Positions 46,577 to 58,262 of a stretch of 64,000 bases of DNA are shown piece by piece. Positions within the stretch are counted from its first letter, which is position 1, and each line of letters begins with the position of its first letter. The position numbers and the translations under genes were made by a program. The stretch comes from Calliopum simillimum (lineage: Eukaryota; Arthropoda; Insecta; Diptera; Lauxaniidae), in contig OX638370.1 in the NCBI GenBank assembly GCA_951812925.1, forward strand, positions 48,363,948-48,427,947, given 5' to 3'. The notes under the pieces are model-generated. The model was not told the origin of the DNA. It did not search any database and worked only from the letters and a program-made list of their open reading frames with translations.

Positions 46577-47198
46577 ATCATCTCAAAAAACACGTTCATT
46601 ATATAATTTTGAAACCTTTGCTTGTATGGGAGGTGCCACGCCCTCTTGTCCGAGTTTACCTAGATCTTGCGTATAGCTTGCGTTTATAAATCCGAGTGTT
46701 TGAGTGTAATTTGGTTGGGTTATCTCAAAAAACGCTTTCCGTATAACATTTTGATACTTTTGTTTATATGGGAGGTACCACTCCCTCTAGTCCGAATTTG
46801 CCTAGTTTTTGCTCAGAGCTAATACTTACTTTCCCTAGTATTTATGTGTATTTTGCTTCTGTTATTGCAAATAATGCTTTTATGATTGCATTTGAATATA
46901 TTTTTTGTATGGGCGGTAGGCGTGTCCGTTGACCGATTTCGCTCATTTTCAATCCCCCGAGCTAACTTTTACGACGGAGGCGGAATATCAAATTTCATTG
47001 AATTATGTGGCTCAGTTTTCCCAAAAAATGTATTTCCACACACACCCAGCCAGCCAGCCAGCCAGACAGACAGACGGACATGGCTATATCGACTCAGGAG
47101 GTGACGCTGATCAATAATATATATACTTTTCCATACCTGCCACGCCTCCTTCTCTGCGTTACAAACGGAAGGACAATATACCCTGAGTGTAGGGTATA
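46577..47198 (-). repeat. composite TATACCC repeat, copy 3 (truncated)
   Basis: On the minus strand it starts at tataccctacactcagggta, passes cttccgtttgtaacgcagag, gatatagccatgtccgtctg and the ctggctggctgg run, and keeps two array units (46590-46850). It breaks off exactly at the end of the foldback element, so the foldback insertion or a deletion removed the rest. Confidence 0.7.
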
Positions 47199-49109
47199 AT
47201 TACCTTATGTATCATACTATATGCACTATTTTCTGGTTTTGTAAACATATATTTTCAAATAAAATATGGTGCAATAATATATGTTGTAATATTTACTCCA
47301 AATTGACTACTTTAACTTATTTTGACTCACTGTATGTGGTATTAAAACAGAACAGTTAGTGCTACTTAAGGCTTCTAGTATCGCTTGTTAGGTCATCATG
47401 CTAACCTGACCTAACCATTCGCAAGTTCGTTTATTCTGTAAACGTTTCAGCAATAAATATTCAAAATTAATGGCAATTTTTCTTTCTTGAATCCTTAATT
47501 TTGACGTGCATTTCAACACCAATTATTAATCTAAAATATCTTGCTAACAGGCTGTCAACATCATTCTGTCGTCATCCTGTTGCATTGTTTAGCAATTAAC
47601 AAAACGAATTGTTTGACTTTACTTTACTTAATCGGCCAAGCAGCAATATTGGACTTAGATGCAAACACTGACAATATGGTTTCTTCGTATATTTTTTGCA
47701 TCCGCAAAAATGTCTCTTCAGCTTTCAATTGCAGCATTTAACCATCGTTAAATGGCGCTTAGCAAGTTTAGTTAATCCTTTAGCAGTCCACAATGCCCTG
47801 ACGGTATCCTGGCCAACACGAGTGTTTGTATTGTGAGCATTTTTGTTTTAGTATTTTTCTTTTATATTTTTTCTACTGTGTCAAGTCAACGTTCAGCTGG
47901 CAATTTATTTGTATCCCCCATTTTCAGTTATCTGATCTTTTGCCTGCAACTGTATAAAAAGTGAATACGTAGTCCGTATTTGTCCTGCAGCAAAAAGTAA
48001 GAAAAATGATAAATTGTATCGTCGTGCTGTGAGTTTGGCAAAAAACAATAAAAATATGTTGCATCGCAACCTAAAAGAGTAAATATTTACTTAAAAAGTA
48101 TCGAATTTTTTTTAAACTTTAAAAAAGTTAAAGTGCACTTCATATAGTAGAATATTTTGGAGTAGTGGATAGTGAAATCAGTCTGGTCTTTGTTGTTTTT
48201 CTAGACTAAGACGCTGATATAATTTCAAGACCAAGATTGCTATAGTCAAGACGACAATCATGATCAAGACTGATATTCGCTCCTGGTCATTTATAGTTTT
48301 TAGGGCTGTCAGGCACCTTTCGAACATAAGAATTTGTATACAAAATTTGGCAACTAAAAAATGCAACTGCTTTTAGAAATTGACATCCGAATCGATTGGT
48401 TTTGGGATCAAATTGTTGGTAGTTAACGTTCTCAAAAAGATGGCATGATAGGCTGTTGAGTATGCGAAAATTCTGAACTTTAGTTTTTGGAAGCAATTGG
48501 GTTTTTAAGATGAAAAATTCCATCTTGAGAGATTACTTATTTTCTTCAAAACTATACAGTTTGGGTTACATAGTAGTTGTATTAGGTGACGATATGATAA
48601 AATAATTAACAAAATAAACATGTAACAATAACAGAACTCCGTTTAAAACTTTAAAAACGCAAATTTTTTAACTGTACATGGAAAGTTTCAGTTTTGCCCA
48701 ATTCAAGTCATCAATTCGCTTGATCCTTTATGTCGATAGCTTTACATAGCAAACACTTGTTTAAGTTTCTGTCGCAATTTGTTTTTTGTCTGTCTTTCTT
48801 GCCACTTCCGCTAAATTATCGAGTTTTTTGTATTTTATTTTCATTTATTGTTGTTTTATCTTTTTCAGACCATTATCACTTCAGTATCCATCTTTTTGCT
48901 TAGTATTGTTGATTGATTGTTTTTGTATGAATAGGAAGTATGAAGTGCTCTATTCCTCTTTAATCACTTTGTTTACATCATGTTGCCAGTGCTCATAGAA
49001 GTACATGTCAGGGGCTCTTTATGTGATATCTGAATTGATTTCCGCCTAAGCAAGAAAGGGTTAACAAGAATATTTGAATTGTCTAATTATGAGGAAATTG
49101 GTCACTAGT
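47199..49109. other. no gene or clear repeat seen
   Basis: Repeat-poor AT-rich sequence, probably kn intron. Open frames up to 78 codons have no recognisable domain. Confidence 0.4.
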
Positions 49110-49350
49110 ATATAACACTGTCCGACAATTTCAAACTTGTTCTAAAACATATGAGAAATTCCAAAAAATTCTTTAAATAGACTTTAAAAAAAATACCTGT
49201 GTCGTTTTTCTCCAGCACGTCAGATTTTTTTAACCAATTTTTTAAGTTTTTAAATACACTGTACAAGAAAAAACAAAAATAACGCATTATGTGTTCACCA
49301 AACTTTTGCAGGATATTACGAGGAATATTTTCGTAAAAAAACTTTAACCC
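49110..49350 (+). repeat. family B foldback fragment, left piece
   Basis: tataacactgtccgacaatt, attccaaaaaattcttt, ctccagcacgtcag and gcaggatattacgagga parallel 25015-25320. Similarity stops at aactttaaccct near 49347 and resumes at about 54236, which marks an insertion between. Confidence 0.65.
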
Positions 49351-49777
49351 TCTACTGCCATCATAACTTAGGCCGCGATTAGACCCATTGCACTATAGGT
49401 CAAAAGGCAAACTTTTTTGGCCAAAATTCATAACGTCCATATTATCATGAATACCGACTGCAAATGTAGTTTTTATGTTGACTCTAGAATAAAAGAACAT
49501 TCTGAAAAAAATCTTAACCCTTGGACTACCGGGTCAAAAATGGCACGTGATAAATTCTCTAAATCAATAACACATTCCAGCAAGGTTTTGTTTTTAAGCG
49601 TTTCCGAAGTAACTTCATGCGCTAAATCCGAATCCGAGGTCAGAATTGACCCACCATTTCAGGATTTAGAGATATTTGAGGTCAAACTCATGAAAAATGG
49701 CTATTTTTGAGGTTCGATGCAAACTTCAGAAAATTTTCATTATTTTTTTTAACAAATGTATCACGTAGGTTATGTTT

Positions 49778-49977
49778 CTTCGAAATGAGCTCTTAAAAAA
49801 TGCCATACAATACTTCCTTTAAAAGTTATGGCCGATTTAAGATGACATGTCATGACATATTGAAATCCCATAAAACGGGTAAAACGACACAACTTTGGAT
49901 TTCATGATATCATCTTAAATCTGCAATAACTTTTGAAGAAAGTATTGTTTGGCTCTTTTTAAGAGCTCGTTTTGAAG
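49778..49977. repeat. local inverted repeat, arms about 90 bp
   Basis: gagctcttaaaaaatgcca, caatactt..tttaaaagttat and gatttaagatgacatg are matched inverted by atcatcttaaatc, ataacttttgaagaaagtat and ttaagagctc, with about 20 bp between the arms. Confidence 0.65.
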
Positions 49978-51040
49978 GTAAAAAGTGGTTCTCAGTAATG
50001 AATTATGCAAAAAAAATAAAAAAAAATTTGTGGAGTCTACAACGTAACAAAAGTACTTATTTTTCGTATATTAACCTCAAATATCTCTATTTTTCAAAAA
50101 ACCTAATGCAAAAATTATGCGCACTTTTACCCAAGTTACTTAGATTAGTAGTATCTTCAGTATTTTTTAATAAGAAATTGAAAAACAGCTTCTTCTTTTT
50201 CTTTTTTGTTTGTCTTTTGCAACCAGACTTCGAATAAATCGGAATTGCGGAAAAAAGTTGCCTGACAAAAAAATTCATAAAAAAAAAACGGCCAAAATTG
50301 GGCGTCTATATTTCTAAATAACATTAACAAAATAACCGTCTTATTAGTTTTGAGTTTTTTAGGACAAATAAATTCCAACAAAATTTTGAAAGCTTACACG
50401 AAGTTCAAAATTTAAAAAAAAGTACCTGGAGACCGATCCCTGCTCGGTCAACAATCTGATTTTATTATTTTAGTCGATGTTTTTATTCATAGCTATTTTT
50501 TGTTATGAAACTTATACCTTTTCACCTCTAATGATCATGCTTTCAAAATGATAAATAAACCGATGAGAATAATAATAAGAAAAAACTCGGAAAATATCGA
50601 ATGGTATAGAAAAATTTTAAAAACTCAAATTTTTTTTTGGTGAAATAGAATGCCCTAAAATAAATAAATTGGATATGCCACAAACCCAAAATATTTCGTC
50701 ATTTGTATGGGGGCTGAAATATCTTATCTTCAAAGGATCATAACTCGGAAAATAGAGTCCTATTGTAAAAATCCGAAACGATATTTTGATAAGAAAGATT
50801 GTGGCATTCGATGCTATTAAGAAAAAAGAATTTTACCCTTTCTTGTAGCTATGCTGTACTGACGTTTTCTTCAAATTCAAACAAGGATATTTCAAAATCC
50901 CAATCCTGCAGGTGTAATGAAAGTTCTGCAATGGAGACGGATTCAACGTCAAAAGTACATAAGGATGCATATATGAATTAAAAAGTTCATTCCATTGTTT
51001 TTTTTGTACCTGAGTTATTAACCAAAATTTTTATTTTGAT

Positions 51041-52050
51041 AAAAAGTGGGCGTGGCAATTATTGAACAAAGCCTTCTTTTCGTTATGCTTTAGATACTCA
51101 TGATACAGATCCGCATACCAAATTTCATCAAAATATATTGTACCATTTGTGAGAAATAGCATTTAATGTGTTTTACTTGTATGGGAGGTTCCACGCACAC
51201 CGGCGATATTTTGCCCACTTTCAGGTCATAGGTGCATAATAGCAAGTTGACTCCCTACAGTTAATTTCAGAATGTTTGCTTTTTTTAGCGAATTATATTT
51301 TTGTGGGCGGTGCCACGCCCTTCAACGTATTTTCCTAATATAACGTCATATCACATATTAATCCTTGTTTGCAGTGGTAACATCTCCTAAATTATCATTA
51401 AAATTGTTGGAGTCGTTTTCGAGTAATACTGAACTAAAATTTTCAATGGTTAAAAAGAGGGCGTGGCACTTCTTCGATACCGCCCACTTTTCGGTTATTA
51501 AAAGGAATTGATAAGCAGTACCTACATACCGAAATTCATTAAAATATCTAGTAACATTTGCGAGATATAGCATTTTACGTATTTTACTTGTATGGGAAGT
51601 TCCACGCGCAACGGAGATATTTTGCCCACTTTCAGATCAGAGATGTCCTATAGCAATTAGGCTCCTCACAGTCAATTTCAGAATGTTTGCTTTATTAGTT
51701 TTCTTTTTATACCGTTTTATATTTTTGTGGGTGGTGCCACGCCCTTCAACGAGCTTTCCCAATATAACCGTGTAATATATAATAACCCTTGTTTGTAGAG
51801 GTAACACCTCCTAAATTTTCATTAAAATCGTTGGAGTCGTTTTCGAGTAATATTGAATTAAAATTTTCAAGGGCCGAAAAGTGGGCGTGGCACTTATTCG
51901 ATCCCGTTCACTTTTTGTCTGTTACAATGTATTATTAAGTCGTACCCGCTCACCAAATTTTATCCAAATAACTTGAATGGTTTGCGAGTTATGACTAAAT
52001 CAATTTTAAAATTTAGGGCAGCGCCACGCCCCCTGGTGAGCATTTACAAA
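51041..52050 (+). repeat. tandem array, period about 411-424 bp, 2.3 units
   Basis: gggcgtggca starts near 51048, 51459 and 51884. Each unit continues with a taccaaatttcatcaaaata-type segment, tacttgtatgggaggttcca, gatattttgcccactttca, gggcggtgccacgccc and ggagtcgttttcgagtaata. It uses the same GGCGTGGC vocabulary as the 121-bp arrays but is a distinct, longer unit. Confidence 0.7.
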
Positions 52051-52274
52051 GTTCTAACCTACCTTATTCTTCATTGTGTGCTAATATCTAATATTGTTCC
52101 AAGTTTCATTAAAATCGCTGCATCCTTTCTCGAGAAAAATTTGGGCACATATATATTTATAAATATATAAATATATAAATAAACATACAATTTTATCTCG
52201 TATAAGAAGAGAAGATACTAAAAGTCTGGGGTCTAATTTGAATTTTAAATTTTTCCACAGAAAACCAAAGTATA

Positions 52275-53894
52275 CAGTTTTGCTTAAAAAAATAGTAGTG
52301 ATACTACCGGTTAGCTTGTTTTTGTCATATCTAACTGATTATTTGAATTTTCGATATTTTTTTTTACCAATTTGTAATGCTACGAAAGCATAATAAGAAG
52401 ACCACTACTCAATTTTTACGTACTAGTTCTAATTTTTATTTGAAAAATTTGCAGTTGAGCTGGGTTTTTGTGTGATCAAAATAATAGTAGTGTATGTGAA
52501 AATTTTGTGAAAAAATTAGAATAAACCGGATATTCCTAACAAAAAGGGTATTATTATAATCATTTATCAGTTTTTCATCGGCGTGCAACAAAAACTTTTC
52601 CAAAAATGGGACGAGGCAAGTATTGCAGTTCTGAGCGGCGTGCATTTATAAAAAAATTGATTTCGAAGGGCAAAACTTACAAGGAAATGAAAAATTTAGT
52701 AGGTTGTTCACCGACGATGGTTCGAAATGCTATCACGTTCACCCCACGCCTCGCGGCCGACCTCGTATAATCTCCAAGAAAGAAGAAAATCGTGTGGTGG
52801 GATACTCAAGACTAAATCCTTTTGAGAGCTCTTCCAAGATAAAGGATGAACTTAAAGTCAATGCCAGTACACAACCAATACGAAGGTATTTGCGGGAAAA
52901 TAATTTGGCAGCACATAGCCCAAGAACAGTTCCGCTTCTAAATAAAAAACATGTAGCAGCAAGAATAAAATTCGCTCAAAAACACATCAACTGGCCAGTT
53001 CAGAAATGGAGAAATATGTTATGGACTGATGAATCCAAAATTGTGCTTTATGGTGGAAGGGGGTCTCGGCAATACGTAAGACGACCACCAAATATGGAAT
53101 TCGATCCAAGATTTACCTTAAAAACAATCAAACACGGAGGAGCTAGCATAATGATTTGGGCATGCTTTTCGTACAACGGTGTGGGGCCTATATATTGGAT
53201 CCAAGATATCATGGATCGGCACCTAAACGTCCATATACTGCAGGAAGTCATGTTGCCATATGCTAGCGACCAAATGCCACTGAATTGGGTCTTTCAACAG
53301 GACAACGATCCCAAGCACACTAGTAAAGTCGCCAAACAATGGTTTCAGGCCAACGACATAAATGTTCTTGAATGGCCCGCCCAGTCGCCAGACCTGAATC
53401 CCATTGAGAACCTATGGTGCGACGTGAAGAATGCAGTCGCCCAATGTCGACCGATCAATGTTTCGCAACTTTGGGAAACAGTTAAAGACGCCTGGAAATC
53501 CATACCTGTCCAAAGATGAGAAAAACTTGTGGAGTCGATGCCAAAGCGCTGTGCTTGTGTTATTGCGAATAAAGGCCATGCAACTTAACACTAGTGATAA
53601 CGTTGTGTTTTAAATAACCCACAATTTTAAAAAAGTGGCTATTTTGCAAAAGTAACACGACTGCAAAGTTACCACTACTATTATTTTGAGCAGCCAAATT
53701 TTAAGAACTTGTGAAAACTTTAATTTTTTTATCCCAACTGCCTTGAAATCTTGTTAATTATTTTTTTAATTTCTCATTAGGATACCACTCTTGTAAAAAA
53801 AATTTATTTCAATTTGATCAAAATAAAAATTCAGATATTTTTAAGGTCGTTTTTAATTTTATAAAAAGCACTACTATTATTTTGGACACAGCTG
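52275..53894 (+). mobile_element. Tc1-like element with IR/DR ends (1620 bp)
   Basis: The element starts cag after TA (52273-52274) and ends ctg before TA (53895-53896). Each end carries two copies of a direct repeat with core aaaataatagtagtg: outer near 52288-52302 and 53870-53885, inner near 52479-52494 and 53675-53690. That is the IR/DR arrangement of several Tc1 lineages, with end regions of about 220-240 bp. Size is normal for Tc1. Confidence 0.9.
52606..53588 (+). pseudogene. Tc1 transposase pseudogene (DD34E)
   Basis: ATG 52606 opens MGRGKYCSSERRAFIKKLIS..., the N-terminal helix-turn-helix half. A frameshift near 52735-52750 moves to the frame PTPRGRPRIISKKEENRVV (the GRPR hook between DNA-binding domains). 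Catalytic landmarks are WTDESKI (first Asp), FQQDNDPKHTS (second Asp) and SPDLNPIENLW (Glu), with 34 residues between the second Asp and the Glu. An in-frame TGA at 53517-53519 cuts the normal C-terminus, which continues in frame as EKLVESMPKRC...ANKGHAT to a stop at 53588. One frameshift and one nonsense change, so inactive but recently so. Confidence 0.92.
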
Positions 53895-54235
53895 TATTTA
53901 AATGTTTTAAACTACATTTCATTATACATAACATCATCAATTTTATAAATTTTTATTTAAAAAAAAACAAATTATTTAAATTACTTTTTATTGATTGAAA
54001 AAAAGAGCTAAAATCACGACTTTTTTGAGTTATCTCAGTAAAATGCAAATGCATCAACTTTGACACATCGCTGTGGAACGGAAAATTATTCTACCCCAAA
54101 ACAAAAAACATTTTAGCTTGTATTGAAGTATTTTCCGTTACACTGCATCAACAAAAACTCTATAGCAACACTTGTAAAAATTGAATTTTGGCCAAAAAAG
54201 TGTGCCTTTTGACCTACAGTGCATTGTATACATCC

Positions 54236-54480
54236 CAAACATATGGGTAATTTTCACGCTTTTCTTAAAAAGGTACAAAAATTACAGCTAAAACAGGGAA
54301 ATATTGAGTCAGTATGTACTACAGAAATATTTGCTATAAAATTTCACTACTAGTTGCTGAACACTAAAAAGTCAAAATTTTATCCTGAAAGCCATAAAAT
54401 CGTTCACTTAGAACTTCTCACATTGCATATCGTCGGGTTAAAACTATAACTAGACATCTACATTTTTCGTGTTTTGAGAA
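54236..54480 (+). repeat. family B foldback fragment, right piece (split by a MITE at 54431)
   Basis: cttttcttaaaaaggtacaa, aaaacagggaaatattgagt, cagtatgtactacagaaata and ctttcacattgcat-like sequence match 25350-25530 in order. The downstream continuation is broken by the MITE at 54431-54687. Confidence 0.65.
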
Positions 54481-54687
54481 AAAATCGTTTTAAGTTTTTC
54501 GAATTTCGTTTTTTGTATGGGATTTTGCAGTTTTCTACTTTTTATTCTTTATGTAAAATTGGATGAGGACTACATATAAAAAAAACCGACTAGACTGGGG
54601 CATAGATCCATTTTTTCTTCATGTTTAAGTGTACTTAACTCAAAATGTCAGTACATGTAGATGTCTAGTTGTAGTTTTAACCCGACG
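54431..54687. mobile_element. MITE, 257 bp, 33-bp terminal inverted repeats
   Basis: The ends are cgtcgggttaaaactataac and, inverted, cgtcgggttaaaactacaac, continuing tagacatctacat; one mismatch in 33. ATAT stands on both sides, so the target duplication is TA or ATAT. The interior is non-coding. Confidence 0.75.
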
Positions 54688-54699
54688 ATATATGAAGCA

Positions 54700-56744
54700 A
54701 AAAACGCGAAGCATTCCAGCTGAAAATTTTTTTTGTGTCCGATATCGCTCAAATTTGGCAATATGGTAGATCCGGTGTGCAAAAACATTAGTCCGGGATT
54801 ATTTGGTTCTAGTACCATTTATTGCTAAAATTGGCGTTTTTAGCCATTTTCATGGAAAGGGTGTTTTTTCAAAAATTTATACCTTACACCAAGGCTTTTA
54901 AATTTATGTAACTAAGTCCCATAAATTTTTATGGTTTCTTTTTATAAAAAAATATTACTTGGTGAAAAAAATTTGGCAAAACTCTTTGTTTACTCAAGAG
55001 GAAGGCATCTTACGAAAAAAGTGTACTAGACATAGAATCGTTCAAGAAATACGTGTAATTTTTTTTTGAATTTTTTTTTTTGGAAAATTTTTAAAAATTT
55101 TTTTTTTTTTCAAAAACTTTTTCAAAAATTATTCAAAGAAAAAAAAAATTTTTTTTAAATTTACAAAAAATTCCAAAAAATAGCACACGTATTTCTTTGA
55201 CGATTCTTAGCATTTTATGCCAAGTAAACAAAGAGTTTTGCCTGCCGTGGGCTTTTGAAATCCAAAAACTCTCATCTACCGATCGAATTCCATCTTGAGT
55301 CATACATCATTTTAAAGCTTATAAGTTTTTCTCTAGTTTAAAGTACTTTTAAATAAAATTTAAGGGGGGATTTAAAAAAAAAAAAATCAAAAGTATTGTT
55401 AAGTTTAAAAGATTTTGGTGAAAAAAAAAAATTTTTGTTGTTAAAATACAGGGTGTTAGTTGTCACTTTTGGTCATTTTCATGGAAAGGTGTTTTTTCAA
55501 AAATTGAAATATTGAAATAAATTCTGGCTTTCGGTTGCATCTAATTGCTGTTATTTTTCTTGACTGACTGACAATTCAAAAGAAAAAAATCAACTAAAAA
55601 TTTAGTGTATTTTTATCAGTTGTATTTTATTGAAAAAAAAAAAAAAAATGCCATCAGCAAATCCACAGCATTAACATTTTACCGATAAAAAAAAGTGGGC
55701 GGAATTTATTTATGAAGATATCAATGGTAAATTTGAAATAAAACTGTCACTTTAAGTACATCCGTCGGTCGGTTTAGAACAAAGGCTTTTCGTATGCTAA
55801 CCACAATATTATTTTATAGTTGGAAATTGCTTAGCATATTTTAGTTTATGACACCATACGTCAATTAATTTCTTCTTTTTCCTGGAAAACTTCTCTCCAT
55901 ACGATTTTTTATTGAAATAAAAACAGTCTCTCGTTGTCAAACAATTCAACTTATTTAATAACACGAATAAAACTAAACTTCATTGAAATTTATATTTGTT
56001 ATGTGAATGCTTACATATCTGTCCATACGTACTCTAGACAAAAGAACTTAAGGCCCCTATTGTGTTTCGAAACTCTTTCTGGTTTCGTTTCTAAATTGGC
56101 TTCTTTCAATAACATTTGCATTGCCGACAAAAACCAAAGCTGTCAGTTTCTTTTTTGATCGCCAGATTACGAAACTGCTCAGTATCAGTTTCTTCGGTGT
56201 GTTTTGTTAAAAAAAAATTATCAAATTGAATTGGTATGAAATGTGAAGTGTTCTAAAATGATGATAAAAGGTGAAGCATACATGTGGACAATTCCGAACC
56301 ATACTTTTGGAGGAAATAGAGGCCTAAATTTCCCATCGAAAAGCGTATTTAAAAAATGTTAAAAATGTTAAAACCGAAAAAAAAAAAATTTTAATTCTTG
56401 TTATTTTTACTTTTCAAAAAGTACACGTACATAAAGTTTCCTTTAAAATGCTTTGTTCAAAATTCCTTGGGTTAAAATTTGATCGAAATATGGCCAGTAG
56501 TCAATCGAACATAGAAATTTTTTTTACGCAGTCGGAAAAATAGTTTTTTACTCAAAACCAAGGCGTTTTAAGGAAAAAATGTATGAGGCAAAAATTGCTG
56601 AAAATCGAATCGTCCAAAAATACGTGCGAATTTTTTTAGTGTTTTTGGGACATTTTATAATTTTTCATTGGTCAAAAAAAACTTGCGCTAATTATTCCAA
56701 GTAACGGTGCAAAATATGGTTACAGCACCTCAGACAACTCTTGA
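54700..56744. other. degenerate repeats, no gene
   Basis: A degenerate inverted repeat at 54955-55240 carries caaaactctttgtttactc / aagtaaacaaagagttttgc and the AGCATTTTATGCC-type core of the 8905-9160 family. A 40-bp phrase around ttttcatggaaagg..gttttttc recurs at 54850 and 55480. Long A/T runs are frequent. No coding sequence is recognised. Confidence 0.45.
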
Positions 56745-56955
56745 ACGACATAGTTTTGAGTGTATGGGAGGTACCACACCGCTTTGTGCGAAACAACTAA
56801 GTTTCTGATCAAAGCTTGTATCTGAGTGAAATTTCGTTGGATTATATTAAAAAACGCATATAGTATAGCATTTTAAAACGTTTGCTTATATGGGAGATGC
56901 AACGCCCTCTTGTCAGAATTCACCTAGTTTTTACCCATAGCCCCTCGGCCTAGCT
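56745..56955 (-). repeat. two array units of the composite repeat
   Basis: tgtatgggaggtaccacacc and tatatgggagatgcaacgcc, with gtgaaatttcgttggattat between, match the 125-bp array units at 20095-20600. No other part of the composite element is present. Confidence 0.6.
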
Positions 56956-57138
56956 ACGCTACTACGGAACTGCTCTACACAGAGAGAAGAACATTGTTTA
57001 AACCCAATGGGGAACGGAGCGCATCAATAGCACTTCCGAAGCGCTCTGAAGCAGAACTGAAGCGCATCCCTCTCGTATCCAAAAGCGCTGAAATTAACAT
57101 TGGCATGTCATTGGAAGAAAGCGCTTCGTTCTCGCTAC

Positions 57139-57282
57139 CAGAAATGCTCTTTGGATGTGCATCGGTCTTGCATCCAGAAATGCTGTTTGGATGCGCATAG
57201 CTCTCGCATTCTGAAATGCTCTTTGGATGCTCTTCGCTTTCGCATTCAGAAATGCTCTTTGGATGCTTTTTGGATGCCAATG
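57139..57282 (+). repeat. 36-bp minisatellite, 4 units
   Basis: Units start at 57139, 57175, 57211 and 57247 with cagaaatgctctttggatgc and variants, followed by gcatcgctctcgcatt-like sequence. Because 36 is a multiple of 3, the minus strand stays open over 101 codons with a 12-residue repeat (HPKSISECESEA type); this frame has no other support as a gene. A partial further unit lies near 57577-57612. Confidence 0.85.
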
Positions 57283-57430
57283 AAAATATTTAAAAATTTA
57301 ATTTTGCATTGAAGTTTTACGTCTTTCGCCACAAAAACTCATCAGACTATTTTGGTTGTAATTATAATTATTTTTATTTTACTAAATTAATTATAATTGA
57401 AAAATTGCAAGTTGAAAAACTTTGTGTTTG

Positions 57431-57508
57431 GTCTGAGCAGGATTTGAACCGAGGACATCTAGGTTGGTACAACCCTCAAGAAGTACCAGTCACTAGACCA
57501 CTGCTCCA
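57431..57508 (-). ncRNA. tRNA-like / SINE head remnant
   Basis: On the minus strand, gagcagtggtctagtgactg fits a Pol III A box region and ggttcaaatcc is a good B box. The outermost gagcag and ctgctc are complementary. The T stem does not fold in tRNA register, so this is not an intact tRNA. It probably belongs to a tRNA-derived SINE family (shares ccatccctgc with 24510-24525). Confidence 0.45.
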
Positions 57509-57689
57509 TCCCTGCGCTCTTACGAAGCCAACTTTTTGACTTGTTTTGTTTTGTGTGTAAATACATGACCGAACACGCTTCGTTCTCGCTACCAGAAATG
57601 CTCTTTGAATGCTTCTTGAATGACAATAAAAAATATTTATAAAAAAACTACCTATAGCGCAGAAAATATGCGCATCGAAATCTGCTCTT

Positions 57690-58262
57690 TAGATTAGAGC
57701 TGTCTGTTTCTGTACGAACTTCGTACTTTAAAGGTACGAAATCACGTTCCTCCAAATCACGTGAATTTGAGGTTCGCACAGGTACGTGAATTTGGTAAAG
57801 TTCGTACTTTTGATACGAACTTCGTACTATTCGTACCTCGTACTTCGTCCTTTTTGTACCTCGTACTTCGTACTTTTCGTGCATCGTACTTTTCGTACCA
57901 CATTTGAGATAGTACGGATGTTGAAAAGCGGCAAAAGTAATTAATAGGTAACACGGCCACTATTAAACGATTAATCAAAAAAAATTTAACACGCTATATC
58001 TCCCAAAATATACGAACTATTTCGATGAAATTCGATAGATAGGTGCTCCACATACTTATCATCCGCTGACTTTTTTAAAAAGCCCATTTTTCGAATCGTT
58101 AAAAAGTAGGCGTGGCATTGTCCGATCAGCGGATAAAAGGTACAAAATTTACCAAATTCACGTACCTGTGCGAACCTCAAATTCACGTGATTTCGTACCC
58201 CTGTTCGTGAATTCACGTACTTACGTGTAGTACGAATTCACGCGATCCGATAGCTCTACTTT
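57690..58262. repeat. inverted-repeat element with TTCGTAC-rich arms
   Basis: The arms (about 57695-57810 and 58135-58262) share tacgaaatcacg, tcacgtgaatttgaggttcg and cacaggtacgtgaatttggt. Between 57795 and 57900 the heptamer cgtactt/cgtacct is repeated many times in short tandem form. The loop is about 330 bp, non-coding, and includes a ggcgtggc core (58110). Confidence 0.7.

Larger units (their letters stand above)
49380..54235. mobile_element. inverted-repeat-bounded insertion (4.9 kb) in a family B copy
   Basis: The ends cattgcactataggtcaaaa...ttttttggccaaaattca (about 49389-49433) and their inverse (about 54185-54230) form inverted repeats of about 45 bp. On either side is family B sequence that is contiguous in the copy at 25300-25410. 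The insertion contains a local inverted repeat, a 0.4 kb tandem array and a Tc1 element. No own transposase was recognised, and the exact outer ends are uncertain. Confidence 0.55.

Noticed and set aside
56975..57280. 101-codon minus-strand Ser/Glu-rich repeat protein
   Set aside because: The open frame follows from the 36-bp period of a minisatellite; no start context, splice sites or homologue support it.
57139..57282. CRISPR-like regular repeat
   Set aside because: Eukaryotic minisatellite with head-to-tail units and no unique spacers.
57435..57506. Intact 72-nt tRNA gene
   Set aside because: The terminal 6 bp pair but the T stem and anticodon arm are out of register; kept only as tRNA-like.
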